Shown piece by piece: positions 10,919 through 25,570 of a stretch of DNA of 64,000 bases (the first letter of the stretch is position 1; each line of letters begins with the position of its first letter). A model generated the notes under the pieces. It searched no databases. It saw nothing but the letters and a program-made list of their open reading frames with translations, and was not told the origin of the DNA. This DNA is from Scytalidium lignicola (lineage: Eukaryota; Ascomycota; Leotiomycetes): the NCBI GenBank assembly GCA_002812745.2, contig NCSJ02000128.1:1-64000 (forward strand), written 5' to 3'. The position numbers and the translations under genes were made by a program.

Positions 10919-13900
10919 TTAAAATCCCATTCCATCGCCCAGATCTCCATCCCCGACACCAAAAGGATCCAGAAGATCACTGCCATCACCCCCGCCACCC
11001 ATTAACCCGTCCATAATATCCGCATGATCCCCACCACCCATAACATCCGACATCCCTTGATGCCCAGACACATCGCCCATTAATCCAGTCTGCGCAGCAC
11101 CAAGGGCACCATCCAAGGCTCCCTGTAATGTGGCATCAAGACCTCCCATACCATCATCATGTGTCATCATTGTGGTCTGGGGGTGGGCGNCCTGCGCTTC
11201 GACTCTTCGGAATAGCCTGATGAGAGCCTCGGCCTGAGCTGGATCCGTTTTGTGGATCTGGGGTGCGTGTTCGACTTCAAGTTTGAGTGCTTCTCGGATC
11301 GTCATGCGTCGTTGCACCGATTGTGTTACATCTCCGTTGTCCATGATGTCTCCTAGCCCTAGTAGTTCTTTGAGACTACTCTCGAATGAGTGCGCATCGG
11401 GAGCGCAGACCAGAGCCGTTGCCACGTCTATAACCACGCTTCCGTGGCCTTCTTCCGTTTGCGCTTTAATTTCTTCGATAATTGCGGATAGGAATCGTCT
11501 TGCACCTAGCATCTTGACTCCTATGAGAACCTGCCGGTGTGTATATGAGGCCGGAATGATGTTCAATCCGGGGTTGAGACCCCATTGCACAAGAGCTGTA
11601 ATGGTGTTTTTAATACTAATGAATAATCCCCCGCCGTGAGTTGCAGTCCAGCCTTCCAATTCCGTATGATCGCTACCGCCTCGCCGTTCCCAGCCCAAAT
11701 TACCCTTTATTGTCTTAGATAAAGGATCGACATCTTGTCTGGACGGCTCGGCACGCTGTAGCCATCGAAGAGAGTGTTCCAGATTCTTGGCCACGATATT
11801 CAAGATGGTGTTCAGCATATTTGATGCTTCATTCGATACAGAGGTATGATTTAAAATAAGAGCTGACAGTATTTGAAGGACTGCATTGGCATCTCCACGG
11901 GACTCCCATAAATGAGAAGAGAGCCAATTTATGGCACCAACTAGCGACGGAAGCAGAAATGGTTCAACAAGATCTGCATCAAGGGGAGTCAGCCTGTGTC
12001 TTTGTGCGATTGAGGGGGACATATATATAACATACATTCAAGACCGTTCTTCAATGCCTCCTCTGTCAAATTATTAGTGCTACATGCAAGCACAATGTGA
12101 TGAAATAGCGTGGGAACCAGCAGGTAGAAATCTTGTGGCGGACAGGACGACATTAATTCGTCTCCAAGACCACCACTCTCACTATCAAAAAAGACCCCTA
12201 ATCCAACCATCTAGATGTTTCTGCTCTGTATCTGACAAAGTCTCCATTGCCCGGCTTAGATGACCTTGATTAAGGAGTTTCGCCACGAACGAATCCGAAG
12301 AACGAATTCCCATATCAACGGTGGATAGGTCGTATCGATACACAAATGCCGAGACAAGCAGTAGAATGGAGCCAAATTCTTCATATACAGGTGTATATTC
12401 TCCTTGATCTTCGTCATATTGCCAATGATCAAGTAGTTCACATATAGGCTGCAGGATGGTAGCCGGCTTGTTGAAAAGTAGCATAACGTCTAGGGACGTC
12501 GACTTTCTAGCTAGCTGGCTGCATAAAGCCTTCAAAGTCATTGTCTCCTTTGTGCTGCATAGTCGTGACATAATCTCAGCGATAGCTTGACTGACAGCGC
12601 CGACATTTCCATCCATATTTTCTAGTTCATCAATGAATCCACTTAATCGCTCCGAATCCGACAAGCATTGTTGGACAAGGTCATCCCTAGCATACCTTCC
12701 ACCGGCAGGTAGGCTCTGCATTGGTACATCGCCCAGCAAGGTCTCGATACTGGATTCCGGAATTAGGCCGTGTAAGCAGCATGCAAAACAAAAATCCTGC
12801 CTGACAGACTCGGAAAATATGCTGTTATTACTCGATTCATCAAACATGGACGAGAGAGTCGGAAAAGCATTAGTATCAATGTGTTGTAATGCTTCGGTGA
12901 TACAGTATTCGATGTTGAATGGCGGGAATAAAGATGCAGATAGAGGTATTAGGAGTAGAGGAAGTTTGTTAACCAAAAAGGAACGCATAAGCGTGGTTGT
13001 TTGGGCGCCTTTACTACGGAACGTAGCATTAGCCAGCATGTCAAAGGATACAGTAACAAGATCGATAGCTGTAGATTGGATATCTCCCTACATAAAATTA
13101 GCTCTTTCATTTACCACGAAAATTCCTTCACATATTCACATACCTGGTATCTGTTGTGTAAATATGAAAATATATAATTATCGTCAATCAGTGGTCTGCT
13201 AACTAGCTGCAAAACCCAAAATTAGCAAACTTTCACAAAAAATAACCCACCACCAGAAAAGAACATGGGAGGTGCACACATACCAGAGAATTCAGCCAGA
13301 CATATAACCCAGCTCTCGAGTTCATAGGAGGCAAGTCCACAACAGGCACACTATCAAGACCCATGGTGGAATCAATAATCTCATCAATCTCTGCCGTGGT
13401 AGCAGCATCCTCCTTCTTATCCACTGGTAAGATAGCCACCAAAGTCTGCGTGCGAAACATTTCCAACCGTGCAGCACTCTGGGCATTCTGCGTCGAGCTC
13501 TGCATCAGCAACGGGACAAACCCAGCCAGAGCTTTGGAAAACTCCTTGCCGGCACCCTTAGGTCCTCTACCTCTGCTCAATGCCGCAAGGACCTTCTCGT
13601 TCTCCGTGACAGCAATAAGGAATGTTCCAAATGCCATAACCGCTGCGGCGACCTCCGCATTCTGAGAAGAATGCAGATCGAGCATTGAGTGCTCCTGGGT
13701 AGCTGCTGCGGCGACTGGCATGGTCTGCATCCAAGAGATGCAGACGAGGAGTAGCTTCACGGCATCATTCAGGTCTCGGGGGCTTCGATGCGAAGAGATA
13801 TGTTTCCCTAGCCGGTAGAAGAGCGCTTCTTCAGCTGCATATGACGAGGTCCATTTCGGAACCTTGTCTTTCCCATTGGAGTTCTCCTTGGTGTTATTTT

Positions 13901-14237
13901 CCTCTCCTCCTCCACCTCCGGCTCCTGGTCCATCATTAACGCCTGTCTGATCTGAGTGCGCGGTGCTCGCGAAGGTTGAAAACTTCAAGAGGGAGGAAAG
14001 GATGGCGGGCACGTTGCCAAGGTCAAGCGCGAGGAGGACTTGCAGATATTGAGGAATTCGAGGATCGAGGCTGGAAGTATTGCTCGGGTTTGGAGAGAGA
14101 AAGAGATCGGTAATTCGAGATGCAGACAGTGGGTGTTTGCTACTCAGCAGGACCACATAAGATTCAAAGGCCTCGGGGTCGAGGCGTGTCGCGAGGCTGC
14201 GGGCGAGGAATTTCGCCCAGGCAGTTGTGCTGCTCAT
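10919..14237 (-). CDS. med5: Mediator complex subunit 5 (Med5/Nut1)
   Basis: Four exons on the minus strand: 14237-13284, 13206-13144, 13087-12036, 11973-10919; about 1040 aa. The N terminus (WAKFLARSLATRLDPEAFESY), the internal SSCPPQDFYLLVPTLF and FLLPSLVGAINWLSSHLWE segments and the acidic Gly/Asp-rich tail are those of fungal Med5. The protein is a tail-module subunit of Mediator that links activators to RNA polymerase II in the nucleus. One anomaly: the frame shifts at a run of six A (12187-12192). A five-base run would join GWIRGLF directly to DSESGG and keep every later splice phase, so a homopolymer error is likely. An 'n' at 11190 keeps the frame and probably stands for a real base. 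Confidence 0.88.
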
Positions 14238-15005
14238 GTTATGGGAGTGAGAACTGGTCGTGTAGCATATTTAGAGAATCACGAGGCAAATACAAAGGTC
14301 AGTATTACATGTTTCAATCCTATCTGAGGATTCACGGAGTGAATTGGTCGGCAGAGAGGTTCTTTTGTCGTTAAGAGTTTGTTTGGTGGTGGGAGACAGC
14401 TGTGCTTCACTCGTGAAACTGCGGCCTATCATTGGGTTGCGGCGATAGCGCCACACCTACAGAGTCAATATGCGCAGTTCCCGCCAGCCTTTCTCAGCCC
14501 TGCTGCCAAGAGGTTACAATCAACTTGCCCAAATTGACTGCCTGATCAAGAAAGGAAAATATAATAATTCATATGGGAATTTATTAATGGGAATCAGCCT
14601 CGTGTCCACTATAACACATCTATCAAGCAAGAAACTCTGCCGAGCGTATATTCTATGACATAGCTAGCCAAAAAGCAATGCAGAACTCCTTCTATAGNCC
14701 CCCCTTTTGATGCTATCCCGCTTTCCCTCAAATACAAAGTTGAATTTGGAATCCAGTCCAGTCCCTTAAGAAAAATGAACTGCTTGATACCGAGAAAGTT
14801 CGGCTCCAGTAATTCCAGGATATCACAGTAGATCCTCCATAAATTCCTACCTCATGCATTGACGCCAAAAGTCCAGTCCATGGATGCTCCCTACTCTCTA
14901 CAAAAACTCTGAGTGTGATTCTTCGTAGCTCGTTTAGTCCTCGTTAATCATTCTTTCGCTTCCTCTCTCCTTCTTTTTTGCTTTTGCTTTTTCTTTTGCC
15001 TCCCC
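14238..15005. other. spacer upstream of med5
   Basis: This lies between the med5 start and the stop of the Ilp-type gene, both on the minus strand. Pyrimidine-rich sequence sits near the Ilp-type gene (about 14940-15005). The 62-codon frame at 14470-14658 has no recognisable features. An 'n' lies at 14698. Confidence 0.55.
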
Positions 15006-15737
15006 CTAGCCACCTCGTTCGTGTTTGATCCTCTGTGCCTCCATCATCCTCGGTGGTTCGCCCTCATCATCCAGGGCTCGCGGGCCCAACATCCAATCTT
15101 GCATCGAAATCCAGTCACTCCAACTCGAATCAGCAGCTACCAGCTCTTCCTCAGTAGCACCCTGGAGTGGACTGAGAAATGGAACGGTTTCTTCAGGCGA
15201 GATGTCATATGCCCGTTTGGTTGCCATCCAGTCTGTGCTTTTTGCCGCGAAGAGATAGTTTCGCCTTTCAATCTCGTGCAGGGGCCCAATTCCGTGGACC
15301 CAGGCGTCTCCGAAGAAACCATGTAGCACTCCGGGAGCATCGTTTCCCGTAGCTATCAGACGCCGCAGATAGGGAATCAAGGAGACGCCTTGCGCGTGGG
15401 CACGCTCGCTGGCATTCGAGAAGGGATTCGGTGCTTGGCGCATCGTTGCTGGCCCCGCAGAGCTGGGTGATGCAGTGGCAGAGGAGGTGACGGGGAAGGG
15501 GTGCTTCTGGTACGGGAGTTGGATGTTAATGAAGGCCGCCAGAGCTTGGACGCCAGCCGTGTGTTGAGCATGATCCAGGAAGTATCGATGGCAGCTCTGG
15601 AAATGCGGATACCACTCGAGGATGTCAAATTGGGGTCTTACCCCACGTTGTTCACCATAGTTGGCTGATGATGTTTGCTGATAGGCTTGAGATGGGCCAG
15701 CACCGGAGCCTGACGCTGATGCTTGGTGGAAAGCCAT
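15006..15737 (-). CDS. 'Ilp is an apoptosis inhibitor'-type fungal protein
   Basis: Single exon, 243 aa, ATG at 15737. A disordered Ser/Gly/Gln-rich N terminus (1-30) precedes a conserved core with FDILEWYPHFQSCHRYFLDH, QALAAFINIQLPYQ, LHGFFGDAWVHGIGPLHE, ERRNYLFAAKSTDW and the ISPEETVPFLSPLQ block. I recognise these blocks from conserved ascomycete proteins often auto-named 'Ilp is an apoptosis inhibitor'. That name is an annotation tradition rather than demonstrated function, and no BIR domain is visible. No signal peptide or TM segment is seen. Likely cytosolic or nuclear; biochemical role unknown. Confidence 0.75.
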   Translation of the reverse strand: MAFHQASASGSGAGPSQAYQQTSSANYGEQRGVRPQFDILEWYPHFQSCHRYFLDHAQHTAGVQALAAFINIQLPYQKHPFPVTSSATASPSSAGPATMRQAPNPFSNASERAHAQGVSLIPYLRRLIATGNDAPGVLHGFFGDAWVHGIGPLHEIERRNYLFAAKSTDWMATKRAYDISPEETVPFLSPLQGATEEELVAADSSWSDWISMQDWMLGPRALDDEGEPPRMMEAQRIKHERGG

Positions 15738-18700
15738 TGCTACTGTACAGTTGGACCAAAGGTCAGCAGGTTGCCACGGAGTTGGCGGTACGCTGGTAGT
15801 ACGGTGGGGGATGCTACCTGCCTTCGGAGTATGAGTGTAAAATAGAGATTCCGTAAATTAAATCCACGCACAGTCTTTCTCTGAGATGATCTGAATCGAA
15901 AGTCGAACTCGAACTCCTTCACTCAGGACCGTAGAGTCAGGTAGCGGTAGTTGTAGTTGTAGTTGTAATTGTAGATGCACAATGGTCAAGACAGAGACTC
16001 TCTCTGTCTTTGCATGGTACAGTACACTCAAAACACACTCAATGGGTGAATGTAGATACGTATCTCAGCCTCGGTCTGGAGAGAACGTCATCGAGACCGC
16101 AGGCGGGGGAACTAGCCGTCTACTTATAAGTTGGCCTGGGACAGACCCGAATAGCTCCATTGTAGGATGAATAATAAGGGAGCCATAGCCAAAGCCCAGG
16201 GATGGGTATGCGGGAGAGAAGGTACCATCATCGACAAGATTGAAGCTGCGGAGACAGAACGTTTGGTTGGCCGGAGAAGGGGGTTCAATGGGGGGATGGC
16301 GCGCTTGCTATGGGTAATGGTTGAAGAGACACTACCGGGAAAGGACTAGAGGAGCGACTGCCTCAATGGGACCGACTGTTTCTTATTTTCTCCTTTTGGT
16401 CTTTTTATTATTTTATTTTTATTTCTTATTGGTTTTATTTTCCCCTTTTCCCGGCGCAAGCAAAGGTCAAGCTCCATGGAATAGTTCCCATTTCTCCAGA
16501 ATATCTGTTATAGGCAAGGTTGGATCCTAGTACGATCACAGAACTGCGTAACGCCGGATGGACAGCTGCATGGGGTGAGACTTGAGGACGCCTGCTACTA
16601 CCTTACCAGCTTACTCTGCCCAGGAGAACCTTTTCAACGGCAGCAAAAAAAAAAAGTTTGCCACGCATAATAAATGTGACCAAAGGGTGGAACGTCTCCT
16701 GCCCATCTACCGCGCCGACACTCACACACGCAAGCCGGCCTAAGCACACTTGGGTATAGCGGTCGGTCAACCTAGCTGACTGACTGTCATGCCGCATCCG
16801 GCGCCAAAACAGAGTACAGCAACTTACAAGTGTGTCGTGCTCGGACACAGCGATCTTAGGAGGCTTGAACTGTGGCTGCACAGCCTGGCATGGGTTTTCT
16901 AGAATTGCTGGGAACGGGAGGGGCTTCGGGCGAATTTTCTTGCTGCTTGGAATTCTCTTCTCTCCTCCACTCGCACTCTCTCACGGTCTCTCTCACACTC
17001 TTCCTTGTCCCCGGATAGGGAGCCGTCATCGACATGGTATGGCATGGGCTAGGTAATTAACTCGTAAAAGGGGAGAGACAACCAACTGCCGACATTGACC
17101 TCTCGTTATCTCGTCATACCAACAGTTGCACTGGCACGACTGGTCGTGTAAACCTAACACAACAACAGCGGGGACAACAACCTAACGGTCATGCCGTGAG
17201 CTAAGATCTTGAAGAGGTAATGTGCCCGTTGCGAAGTGAAAACGTGGTCCAGGTGGGTTCGGATGGAAAAGCTCTTCCACTGGGCCAGCTCTGTAGGGAT
17301 CGGTAGCAAAGGTGGGCTTCAACTTCAACTACCGCAAGTCAAGAATGGACCGGCAGAAACTACCGCAGGCGACTCCAATTAGAGCTCCAGCATCGTGTAG
17401 AGGGTGAGTTAGGGACTGGGCGGTCCTGGGTTCTTCCGAGTTAGTCAACGGGCAATCAACAGATATGTCAACCCAGCGTCGCAACCTCACAGTGCGCAGA
17501 AGTAGTACGCTCCAGCTACAACTGGCTTCGGAGTTGTGTTTTTGCCTATACACTACAGAATACATCATGGCTGCGTAGCTTCCGGATCGCGCCGAACCAA
17601 TGCACAATTCAGGACAGGAATATACACATACTTGGCCAGATGGACATGAGCACGAGATTGCTTTTGTTTTGCGGAGCACAAACCGCGGTACCTTACAGCA
17701 ACCTACACCAAACCAACCCACGGCGCATACTGTATGTATGCTGCTGTTTCAACTTCACATATACTCGTGTACCAACCTAACGGATTAACCCACTCGAACA
17801 CCTAAGGTGACACATTTCCGCCGACAACCTACACCGGCACATTGGGTGTCTTTTGGTTTGAGACTTGCATCAATTGACAGCTTGCAATACATCGCCATTG
17901 ACAAAGCTATGGCGACAATCATCTTTGCTTACAACCTAGATCAGCGTGGCTGTTGCTGTACTGTAACCTCTGCGTGGTGGCAGCAACATCACCACGTCGT
18001 CATAAATTAATCTCTTTTGCGTACAACGCCCTTGGCAAGGAGTAGCGGTATACCAATTCAACCTTTCACCGATTGCAGTTCCATCTTGTGTAAAAGATGC
18101 GCATGCAAAGATATGCAAAGAAGGAAGCCAAAAGCTTAATATCGCAGGGCTTCAGCTGAAAATCGTGCCGAAGGGTCCAGTAAGAGTCGGCGGCGGCACT
18201 GTCACACACAGACCTTGCCCAAAGAACTTTCTAGAGCGGATGAAGAGTGCAGGAAAACCAGAACAACAACAACCGGTGGATTAAAGAATAATAATCAGAA
18301 GCAGTATAGGATGTAGGCAAAGCTGGCCCAAAAAACAAACAAAAAACNAAAAAACCATTGCAGCTAGTGTTATATTCAGCATTTCAAGGGGGCCATGCGA
18401 CTGTTGCTGATGGATTATGGTGATGGTGTGCATCAATATCCAGAAGGATCAGATAACGGGATTGATCCGGACTTGACTTCTTCAGATGCACAATACCTGT
18501 ACAAGATTTGCCTCCATGCATTTCTGGCAAAATCTCCTTTGGGTAATTTTTCGAGGAGGCGGGTATGGAAAAGTACGATGCAACAGGGTATTTTTATCGT
18601 TTAGCCCCCGCGATTGGTTGACTCGTGTAAGACATGGTAGGNAAAAAAAAAAAGTTTTAAGGTATGCAGAGCGGCAAAGCCACCACAAAAACCCTATGAC

Positions 18701-21700
18701 GAGGGGATGGGCCACGAGGTATTTGCGTTTCAGTTAGACTTAGATGGTGGAACCAGAGAGTTGGGAATAATGGCGCGTTTGAGCGGAGTTGCCTTTTTTT
18801 CTTCTTTCTATTTTTACTGTCCGTCTAGTGCTCGTGTATTTACAGTACAATACATCGTGAGAAAGTAACATCGGGATACTACAGTACGACCCTTGCCCCA
18901 TAACAATGCAGAAAAGAGTCTTTTATGACGTTGAGAAGTATTATAGAAAGGCAAAAAAAACTCTTTTTTACGGTGTAGCATTGCATAGAAAGAGTTTTTA
19001 GTTACATTATTGCAAGAGCTGAGGTAGCGCTGTAAAAGAGAATGGCAGTTTTCAATTTATTTATTTTATTTTGGAAAGCCGAATTATTCTTCAAAAAAAA
19101 AAAACTACAACCCACCATCAAAAAATGCTCTTAAAAATTGCCAATTCTCATCTTTTAGCCCTTCTTAGTTAAAAAACAGATAAGAGAAATAAATAAATAA
19201 ACCAGAGGTCACAAAACTATTATTTCCTTTTTTGTGCAAACTAAACTGATAAATAAATAAATGAGATTTTCATTTTCTTCCCAGGACTATGGAGACGATG
19301 CCAGTCAGTTACGGAGGTAGGTTCCCAAGGATGTGGACCCAAGCAACAAGCTCCGGAAGAGATCTCTCGGCAGAACCGGTCGCATTCACCTGTTACACGT
19401 ACATACATGAAACCAACCATTCGAGAAGAAAAGAAAAAGATCAACCACACCAGCTGAGTGAGTTCTTCTGTACTGTAGTAAAGAGTACAGTGTAATTAAC
19501 TACCTTAAAAGGATAAAAAGTCCATATATTTTCTGTCATTTTCAGCTTTTCTCTATTTTAGTTTAACTCGGAAGAAAAAGGAGAGGGAGATAAAGATCTT
19601 TGATTTGCGCAGGGCGCAGGGCAAAAATAACTCCACCAACTCATATTTACAGCATGCGTACACGTACAGATAGAGGCTCTGGCTGCGGCGGCTTCCCACT
19701 GAACGTTTTTTGTTTTCCTACCGCTCCCTACCAACTGCAGGTTGTTTAGGGGGGGCGTATGTAGGCTGAATGGAGCATGTAATGTAGGCTAATTAGGGCC
19801 TGCGGACTCGCTAAAGCTACAGTAGAAGCCCCGAACACCCTAATTAGCCTAAGTGGAGGTCCCATGTGGCAACCCTGGTGGTGGGCTTCGGTGGGTTTTC
19901 CAGGCTTTTGATGCATACTGCACGACCTGCGCCTTTTTGGGGGGGTGCGGCCTCTTCGCTCCCATCTTCTTTTGGAAGAGCGGACCCCGATGCAACCGTC
20001 TTGTTACAAATACAGCGTATGTTCATTGTTTCTGGTCGCCATAAGGAGATGCAGAGGGTGAGAGTGAGCAGTACGTACTGTAGTCTGTAGTAATGTCTTG
20101 TACCAGCAAGACAGGGCCTAGTTATTTTCTAGCCAGGCTTCTTTATTACATCAATGGATCTTGAATGGACTCTTGATTAATTTAGTTGATGTAATGGATT
20201 GATTACTCCTGCTTCGTAATCCGGCATACATCGAAGATCATGAATCGTGATTAAGTGCATCCCGTGTACTCTTCTAGGAGGTTGTTGTTGCTGCTGCTTG
20301 CTGTTTGGATTTGCCAGAAGCTACTGTAATGCGCCACACCATCCCTCGCCAGCTGAATCGCTTCCACTCGACCGAGATCTGGCATGGAGGCTAGTGAAGC
20401 AATTAAGCACTTCTGAGGGTGTGAGATCTCGTCAAGTGCTGCATTGGCAAAAGCTAGGACCCCTTCACCGCTTCGGTTGCCGCTCCCCTTCATCTGAGGT
20501 GGCGTGAACATCCATGGTTTATCCTCCCTCCTTCCTCCTGCCATCTACGTCGTGCCGGTACCGTAACTATAGTGAAAGTCGCGATGTTAACTGTAGTCCT
20601 TCACTTAACCGGATCATTTCTCGCTGCATAAATGGATGACGGCCCTGCAGCTTGGGAAGATCCCAAATGAGAGGCTTTATGCTTTGTTACAGTATTCTAG
20701 GTTGTTGCAGTTCTGTGATGTAATGCTCTTTTAAGCTTTCTTTTTCTGTTGTCTCGGGAGTTGAGGATCGGTCATTTTCTGCCTTGATTTCTTGTCTTTC
20801 GGCTTTTGATCCAAGCCATTTCCAGCCTGCTCGAGTATTTTAAGCCAACCCAGGCTATGGTGAGGTAGTCACAGTAGTCTCTTCGTAGCCTTGCAGATCT
20901 CCCCTTGTTCCAACGACTAGCTTTGGTGCCGATACTGTATGAAGTGGTGGTGTGTGCGTCGAAGCTGCTCTGTGCGCGCCCTCCCACTTGCACTGATCTT
21001 AATCGTCAATAATCGCAAAGAAAATGAATGAGCATTGCCTAAGTTGAGCGTGGGAGCCGATAGGACAAAATACGCAGAATATGATGATACTCTTGATTTT
21101 TGCCTCTCAGATTGTGAGGCACGCGGAGCCTCCATTTGTCCTGATATTTATCATTTTTAGCCATTGCATCTATCACTTCCTTCGACCTTTCACTATCGAA
21201 CCAAAAAGTAAGGTAAACGCGCCTTGCTACACTCTCGATGAAGCTAATAGGATCGACCACCAGGTAGGTAGTTAAGGTACGAAATGTCACTTCTGCAGAC
21301 GACCAGAGGCAGGCCTAGCCTAAAGTACCGAGCCGTACCCGTACCGTAGTCAACTGTGGGGGCGCGCAATGCACCCCGAACCCCTGGTGGGCTGATGCTT
21401 TTGGCAGATCCATGCAGGTGACATTGCCTCCTATGGGACCTTAACGTCTGCGGTTCTCAGGTATTGGCTCCATGATACACGCCTGCTCAATTAGTCACTG
21501 CCCTATCATCTTACTAAGATCTTGCAGCACCCGGAAATAATGTGCCGCCAAGAAAAGGTAATCTCACATATCGTCCAGATTTGAGCACTGTCGAACTGGG
21601 AACGACTGTACGGTAGCTACACCGCAAAGTGCGATGCAAAGATGACCAACGCACTGGCGGGTGTGGCGCACCAGTGCATCCTTCCCAGCTCGGGTGGCCA

Positions 21701-22584
21701 CAGAATGTATCTCGTCTGTTCGATCGGCTTGAGCTCACTGGGCGGCAAGGCAGACAGAGTCGTGAAAGTTGGTGGATCTCGAGATCTGTTGAAGCTAACT
21801 GCAAAGCTGAAGGAGACGTTGATCGCGCTTGTGCCTACGTATCATCAGAGAGGCGGGTAATCACCACTCACCCACTTGCAAGACATATTCTAATCACCTG
21901 AGAGGCTGGAGCTTGTAGAGCTCGGAGAATATTCCTTGTGTTACCATGTTTAGGTGCTGCACTGCACCCTCACGATTGATGGAGGGACAGAATGACAGAT
22001 GGTTGCAACGCAAGATCTTAGGGCTAGCTGGTGAGCCGAGCAGTCGGTGATAAGGGCTCACTCAACCTTGGCTAGCCGTTCTAGAGCGTGGTACTTCCAT
22101 CATACGAGGGCAAGTCCAGCTGAGTTTGAACATCTCTAGCTGAGGTATTGCGAAGAATCTACTTCATTCGCATGCGCTTCTGCGCTCGCCGTGCTGCCTC
22201 AGAAGTATTGGAGAGCAGCGTGAGAGACAAACCTCTGCGTGACGTTTCTTGTTGTTGTTGTTGTCGTCGTCGTCATCGTCGTGACTATTGAACCTGGTTA
22301 GATTGCTCTCCATTACAGGAGAGAAGTGGGGTTTGTACTCGTGATGGATAGTACAGACTACAATAAAGCAAAGAGAGAGATCTACGGGCGAAATTGGTCA
22401 TTTCCGTCTAGTTGAGAGGATTTCAAAGGATTAACGAACGGTTTCTCCAGACTGGCAGACTAAATTTCACCGCCTGTACAGCTAGAAGTTGGCAGTTTAT
22501 GGTGCTTTTCTCTCTAGCTTCATCTCGGAAATATCCGCCCCAGATAGAGCACGTACTAAAATCAAGGAAAAACAAGTCTCTATT
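15738..22584. other. 6.8 kb stretch without a convincing protein gene
   Basis: Both strands contain only short frames with no family signature, mutually overlapping and with atypical composition. Visible items are a TTGTAG-like microsatellite (about 15945-15975), A/T homopolymers (16380-16445, 18900-19260), three 'n' bases (two at 18348 and 18642 beside A runs), GTAC-type motifs (near 18840, 19465, 20070, 21330), a TA-flanked inverted repeat (19785-19851) and a GTTGTT/GTCGTC run (about 22250-22280). It could hold long 5' UTRs, non-coding RNA or decayed sequence; nothing more can be supported. Confidence 0.6.
19785..19851. repeat. TA-bounded inverted repeat (possible tiny MITE or hairpin)
   Basis: TAGGCTAATTAGGG (19785-19798) is matched perfectly in inverse by CCCTAATTAGCCTA (19838-19851), with a 39-nt loop. 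Both outer ends are TA, as expected for Tc1/mariner-type target duplications. A GTAGGCTGAAT sequence just upstream (about 19760) resembles the left arm. No ORF inside. Confidence 0.5.
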
Positions 22585-24710
<2,126 letters not shown>

Positions 24711-25570
24711 ACTGTCAGGGGATTATCCNTTTTTTAATTTTTTCAATTGCTAGAGATGTACAAGGAAATACATGTAAAAGGTCTCTGGGGTGAGTGAGCT
24801 TTTAGTAATTCATTATATATAACTCGTGCTTGTCCTTGCCCTTGCAGATAGACTTCCCCAACATACCGTGCGGTGAATAAAAGTAATTAGAATATATTTA
24901 GTGTATTTCATATGGAAAATATTCTAGCTTCTTTTCGCTTCTGAGGGATCCATAATTAGTTCCCCCGCACATCTCATTCGGCATTTAGCATTTCCCCTCG
25001 GCCGGGAATAACCCTCTGCCAGCACTCTTCCTTTTGATTCCGAGAAAATTCGGAACTCTGTACTTCGTAGTTTTGTGTACAATATCGTGCATTTAAGGTT
25101 AATTTAATTACTTATTTTGACTTTTATGAAAATTTATTTGGTCTCTGTAATATTTCGAACCAGATTCAACTAATTTTAACAACCTGGATTCGAGTCAGAG
25201 CAGCAGTGTCAATATAAAAGCGTGATTTAACTATGGTAAATTGAGGAGATCTACAAAAGCTTGAAATTAGGGAGGTGTTAATAAAATGACCTTGTATAGA
25301 ATCTTCATATTACCAAGGAAATCTAGCTGAAGAAGTAGTTTCCACTTCAACAGCTTTGAGGATCCATCAATACTGTTACAGTAATTACGATACTAAGATG
25401 TGGGTTATGTCGGATCTACATTTCTCCGGAATCGACGCTAAGATAAAGGGAAAATTGAATTTCGATTTCCTCAAAATTTCACGAGAGCTATTATTGGAAC
25501 CGGTTCTAGTTATCAGCAATTGCGAAACAATTGCTGGCTCTATAAAACATTTAAACTCGCACCCACCAAT
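24711..25570. promoter_or_regulatory. divergent promoter region sdh1-like/sas10
   Basis: 860 AT-rich bases lie between two divergent start codons. It contains an 'n' at 24729 beside a T run. Short frames here have no family signature. Confidence 0.5.

Noticed and set aside
17329..17721. 130-codon minus frame in the gene-empty region
   Set aside because: No recognisable domain, no splice context and no support on either side.
19793..19798. Telomere-like TTAGGG
   Set aside because: Only one unit on each arm of the hairpin; no tandem array.
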